The notes under the pieces: generated by a model
Databases searched by the model: none
What the model saw: the letters and a program-made list of their open reading frames with translations, nothing else
What the model was told of the DNA's origin: nothing
Program-made: the position numbers and the translations under genes
Shown: piece by piece, positions 17,991 to 30,041 of the stretch
Layout: each line of letters opens with the position of its first letter
Numbering within the stretch: position 1 is the stretch's first letter
Assembly: GCF_024029775.1 (NCBI RefSeq)
Contig: NZ_CP097122.1
Location: 1,179,001-1,243,000, forward strand
DNA from: Fructobacillus americanaquae
GTDB lineage: Bacteria; Bacillota; Bacilli; Lactobacillales; Lactobacillaceae
Direction of reading: 5' to 3'
DNA length: 64,000 nt

Positions 17991-20900
17991 ATGCCCAAGC
18001 GAAATGACATTCATAAAATTTTGGTAATTGGTTCAGGACCAATTATCATTGGTCAAGCGGCCGAATTTGACTATTCCGGTTCACAGGCCTGCCTTTCATT
18101 AAAAGAAGAGGGCTACCAGGTGGTGTTGATTAACTCCAACCCTGCTACGATCATGACGGACCAAGAAGTTGCCGATCAGGTGTACTTGGAACCAATTACT
18201 TTGGATTTCGTCAAGGAGGTTTTGTACCGAGAAAAGCCGGATGCCATTTTGCCAACCTTAGGGGGCCAAACCGGCCTAAATATGGCAAAGGACTTAGCCG
18301 ATTCAGGTATTTTGCAGGAACTAGATATTGAATTGCTGGGGACAAAGTTGCCAGCCATCGAACAGGCTGAAGACCGGGAACTTTTCAAGGATTTGATGGA
18401 AGAATTGAATGAACCAGTACCGGAATCGCAAATTGCCACAACAGTCGCTGAAGCAGCCGATTTTGCAGGGAACATCGGGTACCCTGTGGTTGTTCGTCCC
18501 GCCTATACGCTTGGTGGAACTGGTGGTGGCTTTGCTAATAATTTGGCTGAATTAGAAGAAATCACCGCCCATGGCTTAGAATTATCACCAGTGACCCAGG
18601 TTTTGATTGAAAAGTCGATTGCCGGTTATAAGGAAATCGAGTTTGAGGTGATGCGTGACGCCGCCGATAACGCTTTGATTGTGGCGGGGATGGAAAACAT
18701 TGACCCAGTTGGCGTGCATACCGGTGACTCCATCGTCGTTTCGCCAACGCAGACTCTATCAGACCGGGACTATCAAATGATGCGGGATTCCGCTTTAAAG
18801 ATTATCCGAGCCTTGAAAATTGAGGGTGGCGTGAACATCCAAATGGCTTTGGACCCAAAGTCTTTCCAGTATTACATCATTGAAGTTAATCCCCGTGTTT
18901 CTCGGTCATCAGCCCTAGCTTCAAAGGCAACAGGTTACCCAATTGCTAAGATGGCGGCCAAAATTGCCGTTGGTTTGCATTTGAACGAAATTAAAAATCC
19001 CGTGACTCAAACGACTTGGGCGGCCTTTGAACCAGCCCTTGATTACGTTGTGACCAAGATTCCGCGGTTCCCATTTGATAAGTTTGAACATGCTAACCGC
19101 ACGTTGGGGACACAAATGAAGGCGACCGGTGAGGTCATGGCGATTGGGCGGACGCTGGAAGAATCATTGTTAAAGGCGGTTCGTTCACTTGAAGTCGATG
19201 AAAAGGATTTGAGTGCTGGTTATTTTGACGGGGTTTCAACAGAGGACCTGCAGGCACAATTGATGCCGGCCAAGGACGACCGCCTCTTCGCCATCGCCGA
19301 ATTGATTCACCGTGGTGTAACGATTGAAGCAATTCATGATATTACACAGATGGACTTGTTCTTTTTGGACAAAATTTTGCACATTATCGAAATTGAACGA
19401 GCTGTTCAGGCAGATCCGGACAACTTTGAGAAAATTAAGACGGCCAAGGAATATGGTTTCTCTGATGCCTGGTTGGCGAAGTTGACTGGCAAAACGGAAG
19501 CTGATTTCCGTTTTTGGCGCAAGAAACAAGGCTTGTTACCAACCTTTAAAATGGTTGATACGGTTGCCGGTGAATTTGAATCGAAGACGCCCTACTACTA
19601 CGGCACGTATGAAGACGAAAATGAATCAATTGTCACGGATCGACCTTCCGTTTTGGTGCTTGGCTCTGGTCCAATCCGGATTGGCCAGGGAGTTGAGTTT
19701 GATTATGCCACTGTGCATGCAGTGAAGGCCATCCAACAGGCCGGTTATGAATCCATTATTCAAAACTCAAACCCCGAAACGGTTTCAACTGATTTTGCTA
19801 TTTCCGATAAGCTTTATTTTGAACCATTAACCCTAGAAGATGTCTTGAACGTGATTGACCTCGAGCAACCCTTAGGTGTGGTTGTGCAATTTGGTGGCCA
19901 AACGGCCATTAACCTAGCTGCTGGTTTGGAACAGGCCGGCGTTAAGGTTTTGGGAACAACCGTGGCCGATTTGGATCGCGGCGAAGACCGAGATGAATTT
20001 GCCAAAGTGATTGACCAGCTTGAATTGCCAAAGCCAAAGGGTGAAACGGCTACTACCAAAGAGGGAGCCTTGAAGGCCGCCAATGACCTTGGTTATCCGG
20101 TTTTGATTCGACCATCTTATGTGATTGGTGGTCGGTCAATGGCCATTATCGATTCCGATGATGACTTGAAGACCTATATGGAACAGGCAGTTAAGGTTTC
20201 AAACGACCATCCCGTTTTGATTGATGACTACCTCACTGGTCAGGAAGCTGAAGTTGACCTGATTTCAGACGGCACGGACGTGTTGATTCCAGGAGTGATG
20301 GAGCACATTGAACGCTCTGGTATTCACTCAGGTGATTCTTTTGCGGTTTATCCAACGCAACAAATGTCTGCCAACGTGAAGGCACAAATCGTTGAATCTG
20401 CTCAAAAGTTGGCTAAGAAATTGAACGTGATTGGCTTGATGAATATTCAGTATGTGATTCATGATGAAATCGCCTACGTGATTGAAGTTAACCCACGGGC
20501 ATCCCGGACATTACCATTCTTGTCAAAGGTGACGGAGATTCCAATGGCTCAAGTAGCCACACAAATTATGTTGGGCAAGTCCTTGAAAGACTTGGGTTAC
20601 CAATCCGGTTTGGTTCCGGAACCAGTTACAGTTCACGTGAAGGCGCCGGTTTTCTCATTTGCCAAATTAGCCGGCTTAAATTCGACGGTAGGGCCAGAAA
20701 TGAAGTCAACTGGTGAAGTCATGGGAACTGCTGACAACTATGATCAAGCACTCGCCAAGGCGCTGGTTGGTGCTGGTTTACCAATTTTGCATCAGGGTCG
20801 AATTCTTTGGGACTTGGCTAAAGCAGACCAGCAAGAGGGCTTGGCCTTGGCTAAGCGTTTTGCAGCCCTTGGCTTTGACTTGGTTGCTGTTGACGGCAAT

Positions 20901-21161
20901 TGGACTTTCTTACAGGAAAATGGTGTTGCAGTTGAAGCAGCACCAGCTGATTTGCCAATGGCAATGGCTAAGCAAGAATTGCAAATCATGGTAAACACAC
21001 TTGACCAGGCTGACCAGGCTTTGGCAGGGGAGAGCCCGGTCCGAGCAGCAGCCATTGTCAACGAGGTGGCCTTATTTACCGCCTTGGATACCGTCGCTGC
21101 TTATTTGACGGTTTTGGAATTACCAGAAGAAACACACTTTGTAAAAGCATTGGGAGAATAA
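17991..21161 (+). CDS. carB: Carbamoyl-phosphate synthase large subunit
   Basis: This is a full-length CarB of 1056 residues with two homologous ATP-grasp halves (each beginning [14 protein letters not shown]- or [14 protein letters not shown]-like) and a C-terminal methylglyoxal-synthase-like allosteric domain (about 930-1056). It makes carbamoyl phosphate from bicarbonate, ammonia and two ATP. No second carAB or arginine gene is visible here, and regulation through the pyr attenuator suggests the pyrimidine-specific enzyme. It starts 1 bp after the carA stop. Confidence 0.97.
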   Translation: MPKRNDIHKILVIGSGPIIIGQAAEFDYSGSQACLSLKEEGYQVVLINSNPATIMTDQEVADQVYLEPITLDFVKEVLYREKPDAILPTLGGQTGLNMAKDLADSGILQELDIELLGTKLPAIEQAEDRELFKDLMEELNEPVPESQIATTVAEAADFAGNIGYPVVVRPAYTLGGTGGGFANNLAELEEITAHGLELSPVTQVLIEKSIAGYKEIEFEVMRDAADNALIVAGMENIDPVGVHTGDSIVVSPTQTLSDRDYQMMRDSALKIIRALKIEGGVNIQMALDPKSFQYYIIEVNPRVSRSSALASKATGYPIAKMAAKIAVGLHLNEIKNPVTQTTWAAFEPALDYVVTKIPRFPFDKFEHANRTLGTQMKATGEVMAIGRTLEESLLKAVRSLEVDEKDLSAGYFDGVSTEDLQAQLMPAKDDRLFAIAELIHRGVTIEAIHDITQMDLFFLDKILHIIEIERAVQADPDNFEKIKTAKEYGFSDAWLAKLTGKTEADFRFWRKKQGLLPTFKMVDTVAGEFESKTPYYYGTYEDENESIVTDRPSVLVLGSGPIRIGQGVEFDYATVHAVKAIQQAGYESIIQNSNPETVSTDFAISDKLYFEPLTLEDVLNVIDLEQPLGVVVQFGGQTAINLAAGLEQAGVKVLGTTVADLDRGEDRDEFAKVIDQLELPKPKGETATTKEGALKAANDLGYPVLIRPSYVIGGRSMAIIDSDDDLKTYMEQAVKVSNDHPVLIDDYLTGQEAEVDLISDGTDVLIPGVMEHIERSGIHSGDSFAVYPTQQMSANVKAQIVESAQKLAKKLNVIGLMNIQYVIHDEIAYVIEVNPRASRTLPFLSKVTEIPMAQVATQIMLGKSLKDLGYQSGLVPEPVTVHVKAPVFSFAKLAGLNSTVGPEMKSTGEVMGTADNYDQALAKALVGAGLPILHQGRILWDLAKADQQEGLALAKRFAALGFDLVAVDGNWTFLQENGVAVEAAPADLPMAMAKQELQIMVNTLDQADQALAGESPVRAAAIVNEVALFTALDTVAAYLTVLELPEETHFVKALGE

Positions 21162-21164
21162 TTG

Positions 21165-22100
21165 ATGACCGATATTGATTTGAACGCCGACCTCTTTGGG
21201 CAAATTTTAACTAGTCCATTGCTCAACGCCTCTGGGGTCCACTGTCAGACCAAAGAAGAATTGAATGATTTGGCGCATACGAGCAACTTGGGTGCTATGG
21301 TAACAAAATCAGCAACACTTCAGGCTCGTGCAGGGAATCCAAACCCACGGTACTATGATCTCAAAAATGGTTCGATTAACTCGATGGGGTTGCCAAACTT
21401 AGGCTATGATTTTTACCTTGATTATGTTTTGCAAGAACAGACAAAGCCAACAATTTTGTCTGTTGCTGCTTTGTCAGCGGCTGATGCGATTACCCTGCTA
21501 AAAGACTTGCAGGCTTCTGACTATCAGGGACCGACTGAATTGAACTTGTCTTGCCCAAACATTGTTGGAGAACCGCAATTAGCTTATGACTTTGAGGCCA
21601 CCGACCGGGTCTTAAAAGAAGTCTTCAGTTTTTACACGAAGCCATTGGGCGTGAAGTTACCACCATACTTTGATCTAGTTCACTTTGACAAGATTGCTGC
21701 TGTGTTGAACAAGTACCCATTAACCCACGTAAACACGATTAATTCTGTTGGTAACGGCCTGTGGGTCGATATTGAACAGGAACAAGTGGTCACAAAGGCC
21801 AAGGGTGGCTTTGGTGGCTTGGGAGGAACAATGGTGCTGCCAACGGCTTTAGCCAACGTTCGCGCTTTGCGCCAACGCTTGCATGACAGCATTAAGGTCT
21901 TGGGAACCGGCGGTGTGACTTCCGGGGAAGATGTTTTTGCACACATTCTTTGTGGGGCTGATTTGGTTTCAGTTGGTACTCAGGTGATGAAGGAAGGCTT
22001 GAGCGTTTATGACCGTCTTGCTGAAGAATTGCAGGCGATCATGGCCCACAAGGGTTACCAAAGTTTGGCCGATTTCCGTGGCAAGTTAAAAGAACTGTAA
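21165..22100 (+). CDS. pyrD: Dihydroorotate dehydrogenase, class 1A (fumarate-type)
   Basis: This protein of 311 residues resembles the PyrDA branch: [18 protein letters not shown] carries the class 1 active-site cysteine, and [12 protein letters not shown] and KGGFGGLGG are class 1A traits. Such enzymes are cytosolic, bind FMN and use fumarate, so they need no respiratory chain or PyrK partner (none is present). I choose the ATG at 21165, 8 nt after GGGAG. A TTG three bases upstream is possible. pyrE and pyrF are not adjacent, unlike many pyr operons. Confidence 0.95.
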   Translation: MTDIDLNADLFGQILTSPLLNASGVHCQTKEELNDLAHTSNLGAMVTKSATLQARAGNPNPRYYDLKNGSINSMGLPNLGYDFYLDYVLQEQTKPTILSVAALSAADAITLLKDLQASDYQGPTELNLSCPNIVGEPQLAYDFEATDRVLKEVFSFYTKPLGVKLPPYFDLVHFDKIAAVLNKYPLTHVNTINSVGNGLWVDIEQEQVVTKAKGGFGGLGGTMVLPTALANVRALRQRLHDSIKVLGTGGVTSGEDVFAHILCGADLVSVGTQVMKEGLSVYDRLAEELQAIMAHKGYQSLADFRGKLKEL

Positions 22101-22150
22101 GGCGGTTTTGTTAAAAAAATAAGTCAGCCTTTCGACTGGTAAAATGATTT

Positions 22151-22181
22151 AACCAACAGTGATGTTGGTTTTTTCTTTTTT
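22151..22181 (+). terminator. Terminator of the pyr operon
   Basis: AACCAACA (22151-22158) pairs with TGTTGGTT (22163-22170), followed by a T-rich tail. Confidence 0.85.
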
Positions 22182-22260
22182 GGCAAATAAAATAGAAAGG
22201 CGTATACTGGCTATATTCAATTTCAGACAGCAATGATTCTAATGAAATGGGGGTGTCCAG

Positions 22261-22917
22261 GTGGCTAAAAAGCGGAGAAAGAAAAAATGGTTTTTTCTGC
22301 CAAAGGCGAAGAAAAAACGACGAATGTACTTGATGCTCTTGCTTGTTTTTCTAACATTAATTGCTTTGACCGTGGTGATGAGCCGATCAATGACGACTAA
22401 AAAGGAGCAAATTATCTATCAAGATGAAGCCAAGCAAAAGCAGCTGCAAATATGGGCCCCCTATGCACAAAAGATGCAATATAAGTATCGCATTTTTGCT
22501 TCGATTTCACTGGCACAGGCCATTTTAGAATCGGATTGGAACCAGTCCAGTCTGTCAAAAGATTATAACAATTTGTACGGGATGAAAGCATCGGCAGGCC
22601 AGGCCGGAGTGGTCGTTCCAACCAATGAGTATGAGGACGGTCATTGGATTGTAGTGGATCAAAAATTTGCCTCCTACCAGACCTGGCAGGAATCGATGGA
22701 AGCCCATGCCCAGCTAATTTCAAAGGGGACCCACTGGAATCCCAACCAATATGAGCATGTGCTGGCAGCCAAAAATTATCAGGCTGCGGCGCAGGCCCTT
22801 GTCCAAGACGGGTATGCGACCGATCCAACCTATGCAGCAAAATTGGTGGCAGTGATTGAAACTTGGAATTTAAAGCGCTTTGATTTAACGGTAAAAATGG
22901 GCAATGCCAGCGCTTAA
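22261..22917 (+). CDS. Membrane-anchored peptidoglycan glucosaminidase, GH73 family
   Basis: This protein of 218 residues starts at a GTG with GGGGGTG upstream. It has a very basic cytoplasmic N-terminus (KKRRKKK..KKKRR, 1-25), one membrane segment (about 27-43) and an extracellular GH73 domain. The domain shows the catalytic-glutamate motif AQAILESDWNQSSLS and NLYGMKAS. It is predicted to cleave beta-1,4 bonds of peptidoglycan. No LysM or SH3 repeats are present, so wall targeting rests on the membrane anchor. It stands alone, with a possible TATACT -10 near 22203. Confidence 0.85.
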   Translation: MAKKRRKKKWFFLPKAKKKRRMYLMLLLVFLTLIALTVVMSRSMTTKKEQIIYQDEAKQKQLQIWAPYAQKMQYKYRIFASISLAQAILESDWNQSSLSKDYNNLYGMKASAGQAGVVVPTNEYEDGHWIVVDQKFASYQTWQESMEAHAQLISKGTHWNPNQYEHVLAAKNYQAAAQALVQDGYATDPTYAAKLVAVIETWNLKRFDLTVKMGNASA

Positions 22918-22959
22918 TGGTTTAGTTTAGGGAATTTATTAGAATTGTTTCAATTAAAA

Positions 22960-23010
22960 AGAGAACCGGATTACGCACGTTCATGAACGCGCGTACGGTT
23001 CTCTCTTTGC
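22960..23010. terminator. Bidirectional terminator
   Basis: AGAGAACCG (22960-22968) pairs with CGGTTCTCT (22996-23004), with a further ACGC/GCGT pair inside. It separates the convergent GH73 gene and HerA-like gene. Confidence 0.85.
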
Positions 23011-23011
23011 T

Positions 23012-24190
23012 TTATTGTTTGTTTGGGGATGCAAAAATCGTGACGGTTCGATTCGGTTCCTGGTTAACTTTGATTAGTGCTTGGCCAGTTTGTAGCTGAC
23101 CTAATTTTTTCCCAGCTTTAGCAGAGTTGGCTAGGAGGGGCAATGCTTGCCATTCCTTTTGATTCGTCAGCCGATGGACAATTGTGGCTGAAAATTGTCC
23201 TAGTAGAGCAGTTGACAGGTCGAGTGGCGACTGGGAAGCAAAGGCCACCTGGAGGCCTTCCTTGCGTCCCTCACGCAGAATTTGCGCTAAACCACTGTCC
23301 TTGTCTTGCTCGGCTTGGTTGTTTTTCAACAGGAAGCGGTGGCCCTCGTCGATTAAGAGGTAAACCGTCGCCTTATGGGTGCTTTTGGATTGAAAGCTGA
23401 GCAGTTGGCGCCAGACGGTGGACATGATGGTGGCTTGGAGGGCACCGAGGTCTTTCAGCTGAGCCAGGTTGATACTGATTTTAGCGCCGAAATAAGCCTT
23501 AGCCGTTGCTAATTTGAGCAGGTAAAGTAAGTCGTACTTGGTTGTTTTTACCTGAGTATTTGGTGCAATGGTCTTTAGGCGCGGATCCGCGAGGCGGTCG
23601 GCTAGTTGGTCGATGGCCGTCAACAAATCAGGATCAGTGCTGGCCAAATTCTCTTTTTGATCAATAAACCCTTGGTGGGCTAGCAAGCGCAATTGGGGGG
23701 CGAGGAGGCTTAATGAGAAAGACCATTGACTTTGATAGAGTTGACTTTTTAAAGCATAAAAGGCATCGGCGGTTAGGGCTTTAGTGTTTAAAATGACCTT
23801 TTGCTGTTGGTTAAGATTGTAGTTAATCCGTAAGGCTGCTTGAGCTTGTCCTAGTAGCAGCTGCCACTTGGTTGGCCAGGTCAAACCAAGCGCAGTCAAT
23901 AAGTCTTTTGGTGCTAACTGGCTGAGATCAAAGTAGACGTTTTGGCCAACGCTGTAGGAGACCTGCTGGTCGTCTGCTCGGCTAAACTCGCCGGTTGGAT
24001 CGAAAATGATTTGCCCGAGTCGATTTACTTGTAACTGTTGGCTAATTTGTTTGAGGGTTGTTGATTTGCCAGACCCAGTTTGCCCAACCAAAAGAAGGTG
24101 TGGGGCGAAAAGCGTTGTGGCCGCTGGTTGGTACTTGTTTTTGAACCACCCCGTTTGGCCCAAAGTGAGTAAGTGTTCGCTAGTTTGCAT
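23012..24190 (-). CDS. HerA/DUF87-like ATPase
   Basis: This 392-residue protein has a Walker A motif GQTGSGKSTT (about 36-45), a Walker B-like segment VYLLIDEGHRF (about 283-293) and FASQSPLDLS (sensor region, about 325). This is the layout of the HerA/FtsK-type central ATPase domain (DUF87). HerA proteins pump or unwind DNA, often with a NurA nuclease, but no nuclease neighbour is present. It is divergent from pcrA. A minus-strand TATAAT lies at 24207-24212. Its actual role is unknown. Confidence 0.7.
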   Translation of the reverse strand: MQTSEHLLTLGQTGWFKNKYQPAATTLFAPHLLLVGQTGSGKSTTLKQISQQLQVNRLGQIIFDPTGEFSRADDQQVSYSVGQNVYFDLSQLAPKDLLTALGLTWPTKWQLLLGQAQAALRINYNLNQQQKVILNTKALTADAFYALKSQLYQSQWSFSLSLLAPQLRLLAHQGFIDQKENLASTDPDLLTAIDQLADRLADPRLKTIAPNTQVKTTKYDLLYLLKLATAKAYFGAKISINLAQLKDLGALQATIMSTVWRQLLSFQSKSTHKATVYLLIDEGHRFLLKNNQAEQDKDSGLAQILREGRKEGLQVAFASQSPLDLSTALLGQFSATIVHRLTNQKEWQALPLLANSAKAGKKLGQLQTGQALIKVNQEPNRTVTIFASPNKQ

Positions 24191-24389
24191 GATTTTTCCA
24201 CCTTTAATTATAGTTACCTTACCAAAAAATCAGACAGACTGTAAATGGTTAATTGCTGGTAATCAAGGCCAAACTGTTGGTATTTTGTCGACGCACGAAT
24301 TAGATTAGGGCAGTTTTTTGTCCTAGCCTGATTTTCCTTGAATTATGATAAAATAAGAGCAGTGAACAAAAACGATTTAGGATGGCAAA

Positions 24390-26639
24390 ATGACTGTTGA
24401 AGAATTAACCAAGGGTATGAATAGCAAGCAAGCGGAGGCGGTCAGGACGACAGAGGGACCGCTTTTAATTATGGCTGGTGCCGGATCTGGGAAGACCAGG
24501 GTTTTGACGCACCGTGTTGCCCATTTAATTGAAGATTTAGATGTGGCGCCCTGGCGGATTTTGGCCATCACCTTTACGAATAAAGCTGCCCGTGAAATGC
24601 GGGAACGAATTGGTAAATTAGTCGATGAGCAGCTAGCCCAATCCGTTTGGGTTTCAACGTTCCATGCCCTGGCTGTTCGAATTTTGCGTCGAGATGGTGA
24701 ACGGATTGGCTTGGGCAAGAACTTTACGATTTTGGATAGTTCTGCTCAAAGGACGCTGGTTAAACGGGTGATTAATGATTTAAATTTGGATTCAAACCAG
24801 TATGATCCACGGACAATCTTAGGGACCATTTCCAATGCTAAAAACGATTTGCTAACGGCCAAGGATTACCGAGAGCAGGCCGCTAATTTTTATGAAGAAC
24901 GTGTAGCAGAAGTTTATTCTGCTTACCAGAAAGCTTTGCGTCAGGCTCAGTCAGTCGATTTTGATGATTTAATTATGTTGACGATTGAACTCTTTGAAAA
25001 GGCCCCTGATGTTTTGCAACGCTATCAAGACCAGTTCCGTTACCTCCACGTCGATGAGTACCAGGACACCAATGATGCCCAGTATAAGATTGTCAACATG
25101 CTGGCTCAAGGCTCACAGAACTTAGCCGTTGTTGGGGATGCCGACCAGTCAATCTATGGTTGGCGTGGTGCCAACATGCAAAATATTTTAAACTTTGAAA
25201 AGGATTGGCCTCAGGCACAATCAGTTTTCTTGGAGCAAAATTATCGGTCAACTCAATCCATTTTGGATGCTGCTAACGATGTGATTAATCACAACAACGA
25301 GCGAGTGCCGAAAAAACTCTGGACCGAAAACGGTGCCGGAGACAAAATCACCTATTATCGGGCTCAGTCTGCCCAGGATGAGGCCTATTATGTGTTGGGC
25401 CAAATTCAAAATGGGCAACGCGAAAACCATCAATCTTTGTCCGACTTTGCAATTCTTTACCGGACGAACGCTCAGTCCCGGGCCATGGAAGAATCTTTGG
25501 TCAAAGCAAACATCCCTTATACCATTGTTGGTGGTCATAAGTTCTATGACCGTAAGGAAATTTTGGACGTGATGGCCTACCTGTCGTTGGTCGCAAACCC
25601 GGCTGATAATGCGGCCTTAGAACGGATTATCAATGTTCCTAAGCGGGCGATCGGTCAGTCAACAGTTGACCGGCTTTTTACCTTTGCTAACCAAGTTAAC
25701 TTACCAATGTTGGCGGCTATCGATCAAGTCGAAATGGCCCAGGATATCCGCCCAGCAGCGGTGACAAAGTTGCTTTCCTTTGCCGAAATGGTGCATAACT
25801 TCCGCCAACAAGCAGAGTTCTTAACTGTTTCGGAGTTAACGGATTTGATTTTAGAACAGTCCGGCTATCGCCAGGAATTACAGGCAAAATCAGACCCTGA
25901 GTCGCAATCACGACTGGAAAACCTGGATGAATTTTTGTCTGTTACCAAGGAATTTGATGACAAGTACGATGCTCAGGCGGACGACGCAGTGAATCCGTTA
26001 ACTGATTTCTTAGGTTCGACGGCCTTGATGGCCGACCTGGACAATGTCGAGGAAGATAGCGGGGTGGTCACGTTAATGACCTTACATGCCGCAAAGGGGC
26101 TTGAATTTCCGACGGTCTTCTTGATTGGCCTAGAAGAGGGCTTATTCCCATTGGGCCGGGCGGCACAAGACGAGGATCAATTAGAAGAAGAACGACGTCT
26201 GGCCTATGTCGGTATTACGCGATCTGAGCAGAAACTTTATTTAACGAATGCTTTCTCCCGTTTGCTATATGGCCGGACACAGGCGAACCAACCTTCTCGC
26301 TTTATTGATGAAATTTCACCCGAATTGATTGAGCAGGCCTATCCGGCAAGCGGCTCTGGCGTTTCTGCCGGTTTGTCCTCGAAGTTTCTCCGGGCAACGA
26401 GTACTACTTACCAGGGGTCTGCGAAGGCTAGTCCGGTTCAAAAGAAATCAGCTGAAACCACTGGTGCTGAAGGGGTCATGTGGCAGGCTGGCGACAAGGT
26501 TTCTCATAAGAAGTGGGGAATTGGGACGGTTGTTTCAGTTACCGGTGACCAACCTGACCGAGAACTTAAAGTCGCCTTCCCAGAAGATGGCATCAAACAA
26601 CTCTTGGCTGCCTTTGCACCAATTACACGAGTTGATTAA
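24390..26639 (+). CDS. pcrA: ATP-dependent DNA helicase PcrA (UvrD/Rep family)
   Basis: This SF1A 3'-5' helicase has 749 residues. Motif I is AGAGSGKTRVL (about 30-40), motif II VDEYQDTND, motif III GDADQSIYGWRGA, motif V LMTLHAAKGLEFPTVF and motif VI EERRLAYVGITRS. It unwinds DNA in repair, displaces RecA and is needed for rolling-circle plasmid replication. The C-terminal tail carries the RNAP-interacting Tudor-like KVSHKKWGIGTVVSV segment. The gene heads pcrA-ligA-camS. Confidence 0.98.
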   Translation: MTVEELTKGMNSKQAEAVRTTEGPLLIMAGAGSGKTRVLTHRVAHLIEDLDVAPWRILAITFTNKAAREMRERIGKLVDEQLAQSVWVSTFHALAVRILRRDGERIGLGKNFTILDSSAQRTLVKRVINDLNLDSNQYDPRTILGTISNAKNDLLTAKDYREQAANFYEERVAEVYSAYQKALRQAQSVDFDDLIMLTIELFEKAPDVLQRYQDQFRYLHVDEYQDTNDAQYKIVNMLAQGSQNLAVVGDADQSIYGWRGANMQNILNFEKDWPQAQSVFLEQNYRSTQSILDAANDVINHNNERVPKKLWTENGAGDKITYYRAQSAQDEAYYVLGQIQNGQRENHQSLSDFAILYRTNAQSRAMEESLVKANIPYTIVGGHKFYDRKEILDVMAYLSLVANPADNAALERIINVPKRAIGQSTVDRLFTFANQVNLPMLAAIDQVEMAQDIRPAAVTKLLSFAEMVHNFRQQAEFLTVSELTDLILEQSGYRQELQAKSDPESQSRLENLDEFLSVTKEFDDKYDAQADDAVNPLTDFLGSTALMADLDNVEEDSGVVTLMTLHAAKGLEFPTVFLIGLEEGLFPLGRAAQDEDQLEEERRLAYVGITRSEQKLYLTNAFSRLLYGRTQANQPSRFIDEISPELIEQAYPASGSGVSAGLSSKFLRATSTTYQGSAKASPVQKKSAETTGAEGVMWQAGDKVSHKKWGIGTVVSVTGDQPDRELKVAFPEDGIKQLLAAFAPITRVD

Positions 26640-26709
26640 GCTGCAAGGAAAAAACTGATGCTTTTTTCTTGGTACAGCCATTGTGACCAACAGCTAACTG
26701 ACCGTGTAG

Positions 26710-28761
<2,052 letters not shown>

Positions 28762-28839
28762 AGCTGTCGGCCGTGGTCAGAAAAACTTGCCGGTGGTTGT
28801 ACTTGGCGTTTTCAGCCAAACTGTCAAAGAGGAAGAACA

Positions 28840-29985
28840 ATGTTAAAACGGATTTCAAAGCGGGGCTATATCTTAATCGGCCTTGCGCTTCTGATTATTT
28901 TAGGAGCCTTTTTTTACTTTATTAATATCGCTTCGGTCACACCCAGTGTTTCCAAAACAAAGGGTGTTCAGTTAACCCAAAGTTCTGCGGGGGATTATCA
29001 AACGGTCATCAAGGATGGGCATTATTTGACATCAGCCGCTCGGGGTATTACTGCAACATCTTTGAACAATTCTTTGGATGTCCAAGATTTTGAAACGTCA
29101 TTGTTGAATTTGTCTAAGTCGCACTTTAAGACTGGTCGCTACATCTTCCAGGAAGGTCAGTACCTTGATGCTGACACCGTTAATGGTCTCTTAGCTCGTC
29201 AAACGGATAGTAATGCAACTGGCTTGAATCCAAAGGATAATGGCAAGACGGATAGTTCGAGAAATCCGATTTACGTTCAGACGTTAACAGAACAAGATTT
29301 CATGACCAAGAGCGGCAATAACCTGCAATTAGCTGGAATGGTTGTGGGCGTGGCGATGAATAGTCAAGATGCTTACCAAAAAGAACAGTATGGTGCGACT
29401 TATTATCAAACGATTTCAGATAAGGATAGGATTGCTTACGGGCAAAAGATTGCGCCAAAGTTGATCAAGACGATTCGTGAGCAACAAGGTGTTGGCAAGA
29501 ACATTCCAATTGTCTTGGCCATGTATGACACTGCTTCTCAGGATTCATTGGCTCCAGGTTCTTTCTATGCTGAAGCCACCTCAAAGTCAGGTACTGATAT
29601 CGGTAGTTGGTCAGATATCAACGAAAAGTCGATCGTTTTGCCAAAAGAATCTGATGACACTTCGAGCCTTGGATCTGATGAAAATACTGGCTTTAATAAC
29701 TTCAAGACTGATATTTCTAACTTCTTCCCAAACATTGCGGGGGCAACAGCTTCTGCTAAATTTACGAATAATAAGTTGTCTTCTATGAACGTAACGGTGA
29801 CAACGCAATTCTATTCACCAACCGAAATTGAAGCCTTCTCCAACTATGTTGCCACCTCTGCGATGAAGTTCTTACCTTCATCAGCTCCTGTACAAATCAA
29901 GATTCAAACGGCCAATGAAATTCAGGCTTTGCTTGTTCGTAAGGCCGATGATAAGTCCTATACGATTACAAAACTTGATCAATAA
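28840..29985 (+). CDS. CamS family protein (sex-pheromone lipoprotein family) lacking a lipobox
   Basis: This 381-residue protein matches the CamS/YerH family in length, in the central VAMNSQDAYQKEQYGATYY-like region and by its place after pcrA-ligA. It has one N-terminal membrane segment (about 10-30) and an extracellular domain. Family members are lipoproteins whose signal peptide can act as a conjugation pheromone, but here no cysteine occurs in the first 60 residues, so no lipobox is present. It is probably a signal-anchored protein. gatCAB, the usual next genes, do not follow. Confidence 0.85.
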   Translation: MLKRISKRGYILIGLALLIILGAFFYFINIASVTPSVSKTKGVQLTQSSAGDYQTVIKDGHYLTSAARGITATSLNNSLDVQDFETSLLNLSKSHFKTGRYIFQEGQYLDADTVNGLLARQTDSNATGLNPKDNGKTDSSRNPIYVQTLTEQDFMTKSGNNLQLAGMVVGVAMNSQDAYQKEQYGATYYQTISDKDRIAYGQKIAPKLIKTIREQQGVGKNIPIVLAMYDTASQDSLAPGSFYAEATSKSGTDIGSWSDINEKSIVLPKESDDTSSLGSDENTGFNNFKTDISNFFPNIAGATASAKFTNNKLSSMNVTVTTQFYSPTEIEAFSNYVATSAMKFLPSSAPVQIKIQTANEIQALLVRKADDKSYTITKLDQ

Positions 29986-30002
29986 GTTTGATTACAAACT
30001 AA

Positions 30003-30035
30003 AAACGCTTAGAATCGCTTCTAAGCGTTTTTTTT
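30003..30035 (+). terminator. Terminator of pcrA-ligA-camS
   Basis: AAACGCTTAGAA pairs perfectly with TTCTAAGCGTTT, followed by a T run. Confidence 0.92.
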
Positions 30036-30041
30036 GTTTTT

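Noticed and set aside
22412-22840. Minus-strand frame of 142 codons opposite the GH73 gene
   Set aside because: Lies wholly within a well-supported gene on the other strand. Its composition is Pro/Arg/His-rich and it has no start signals.
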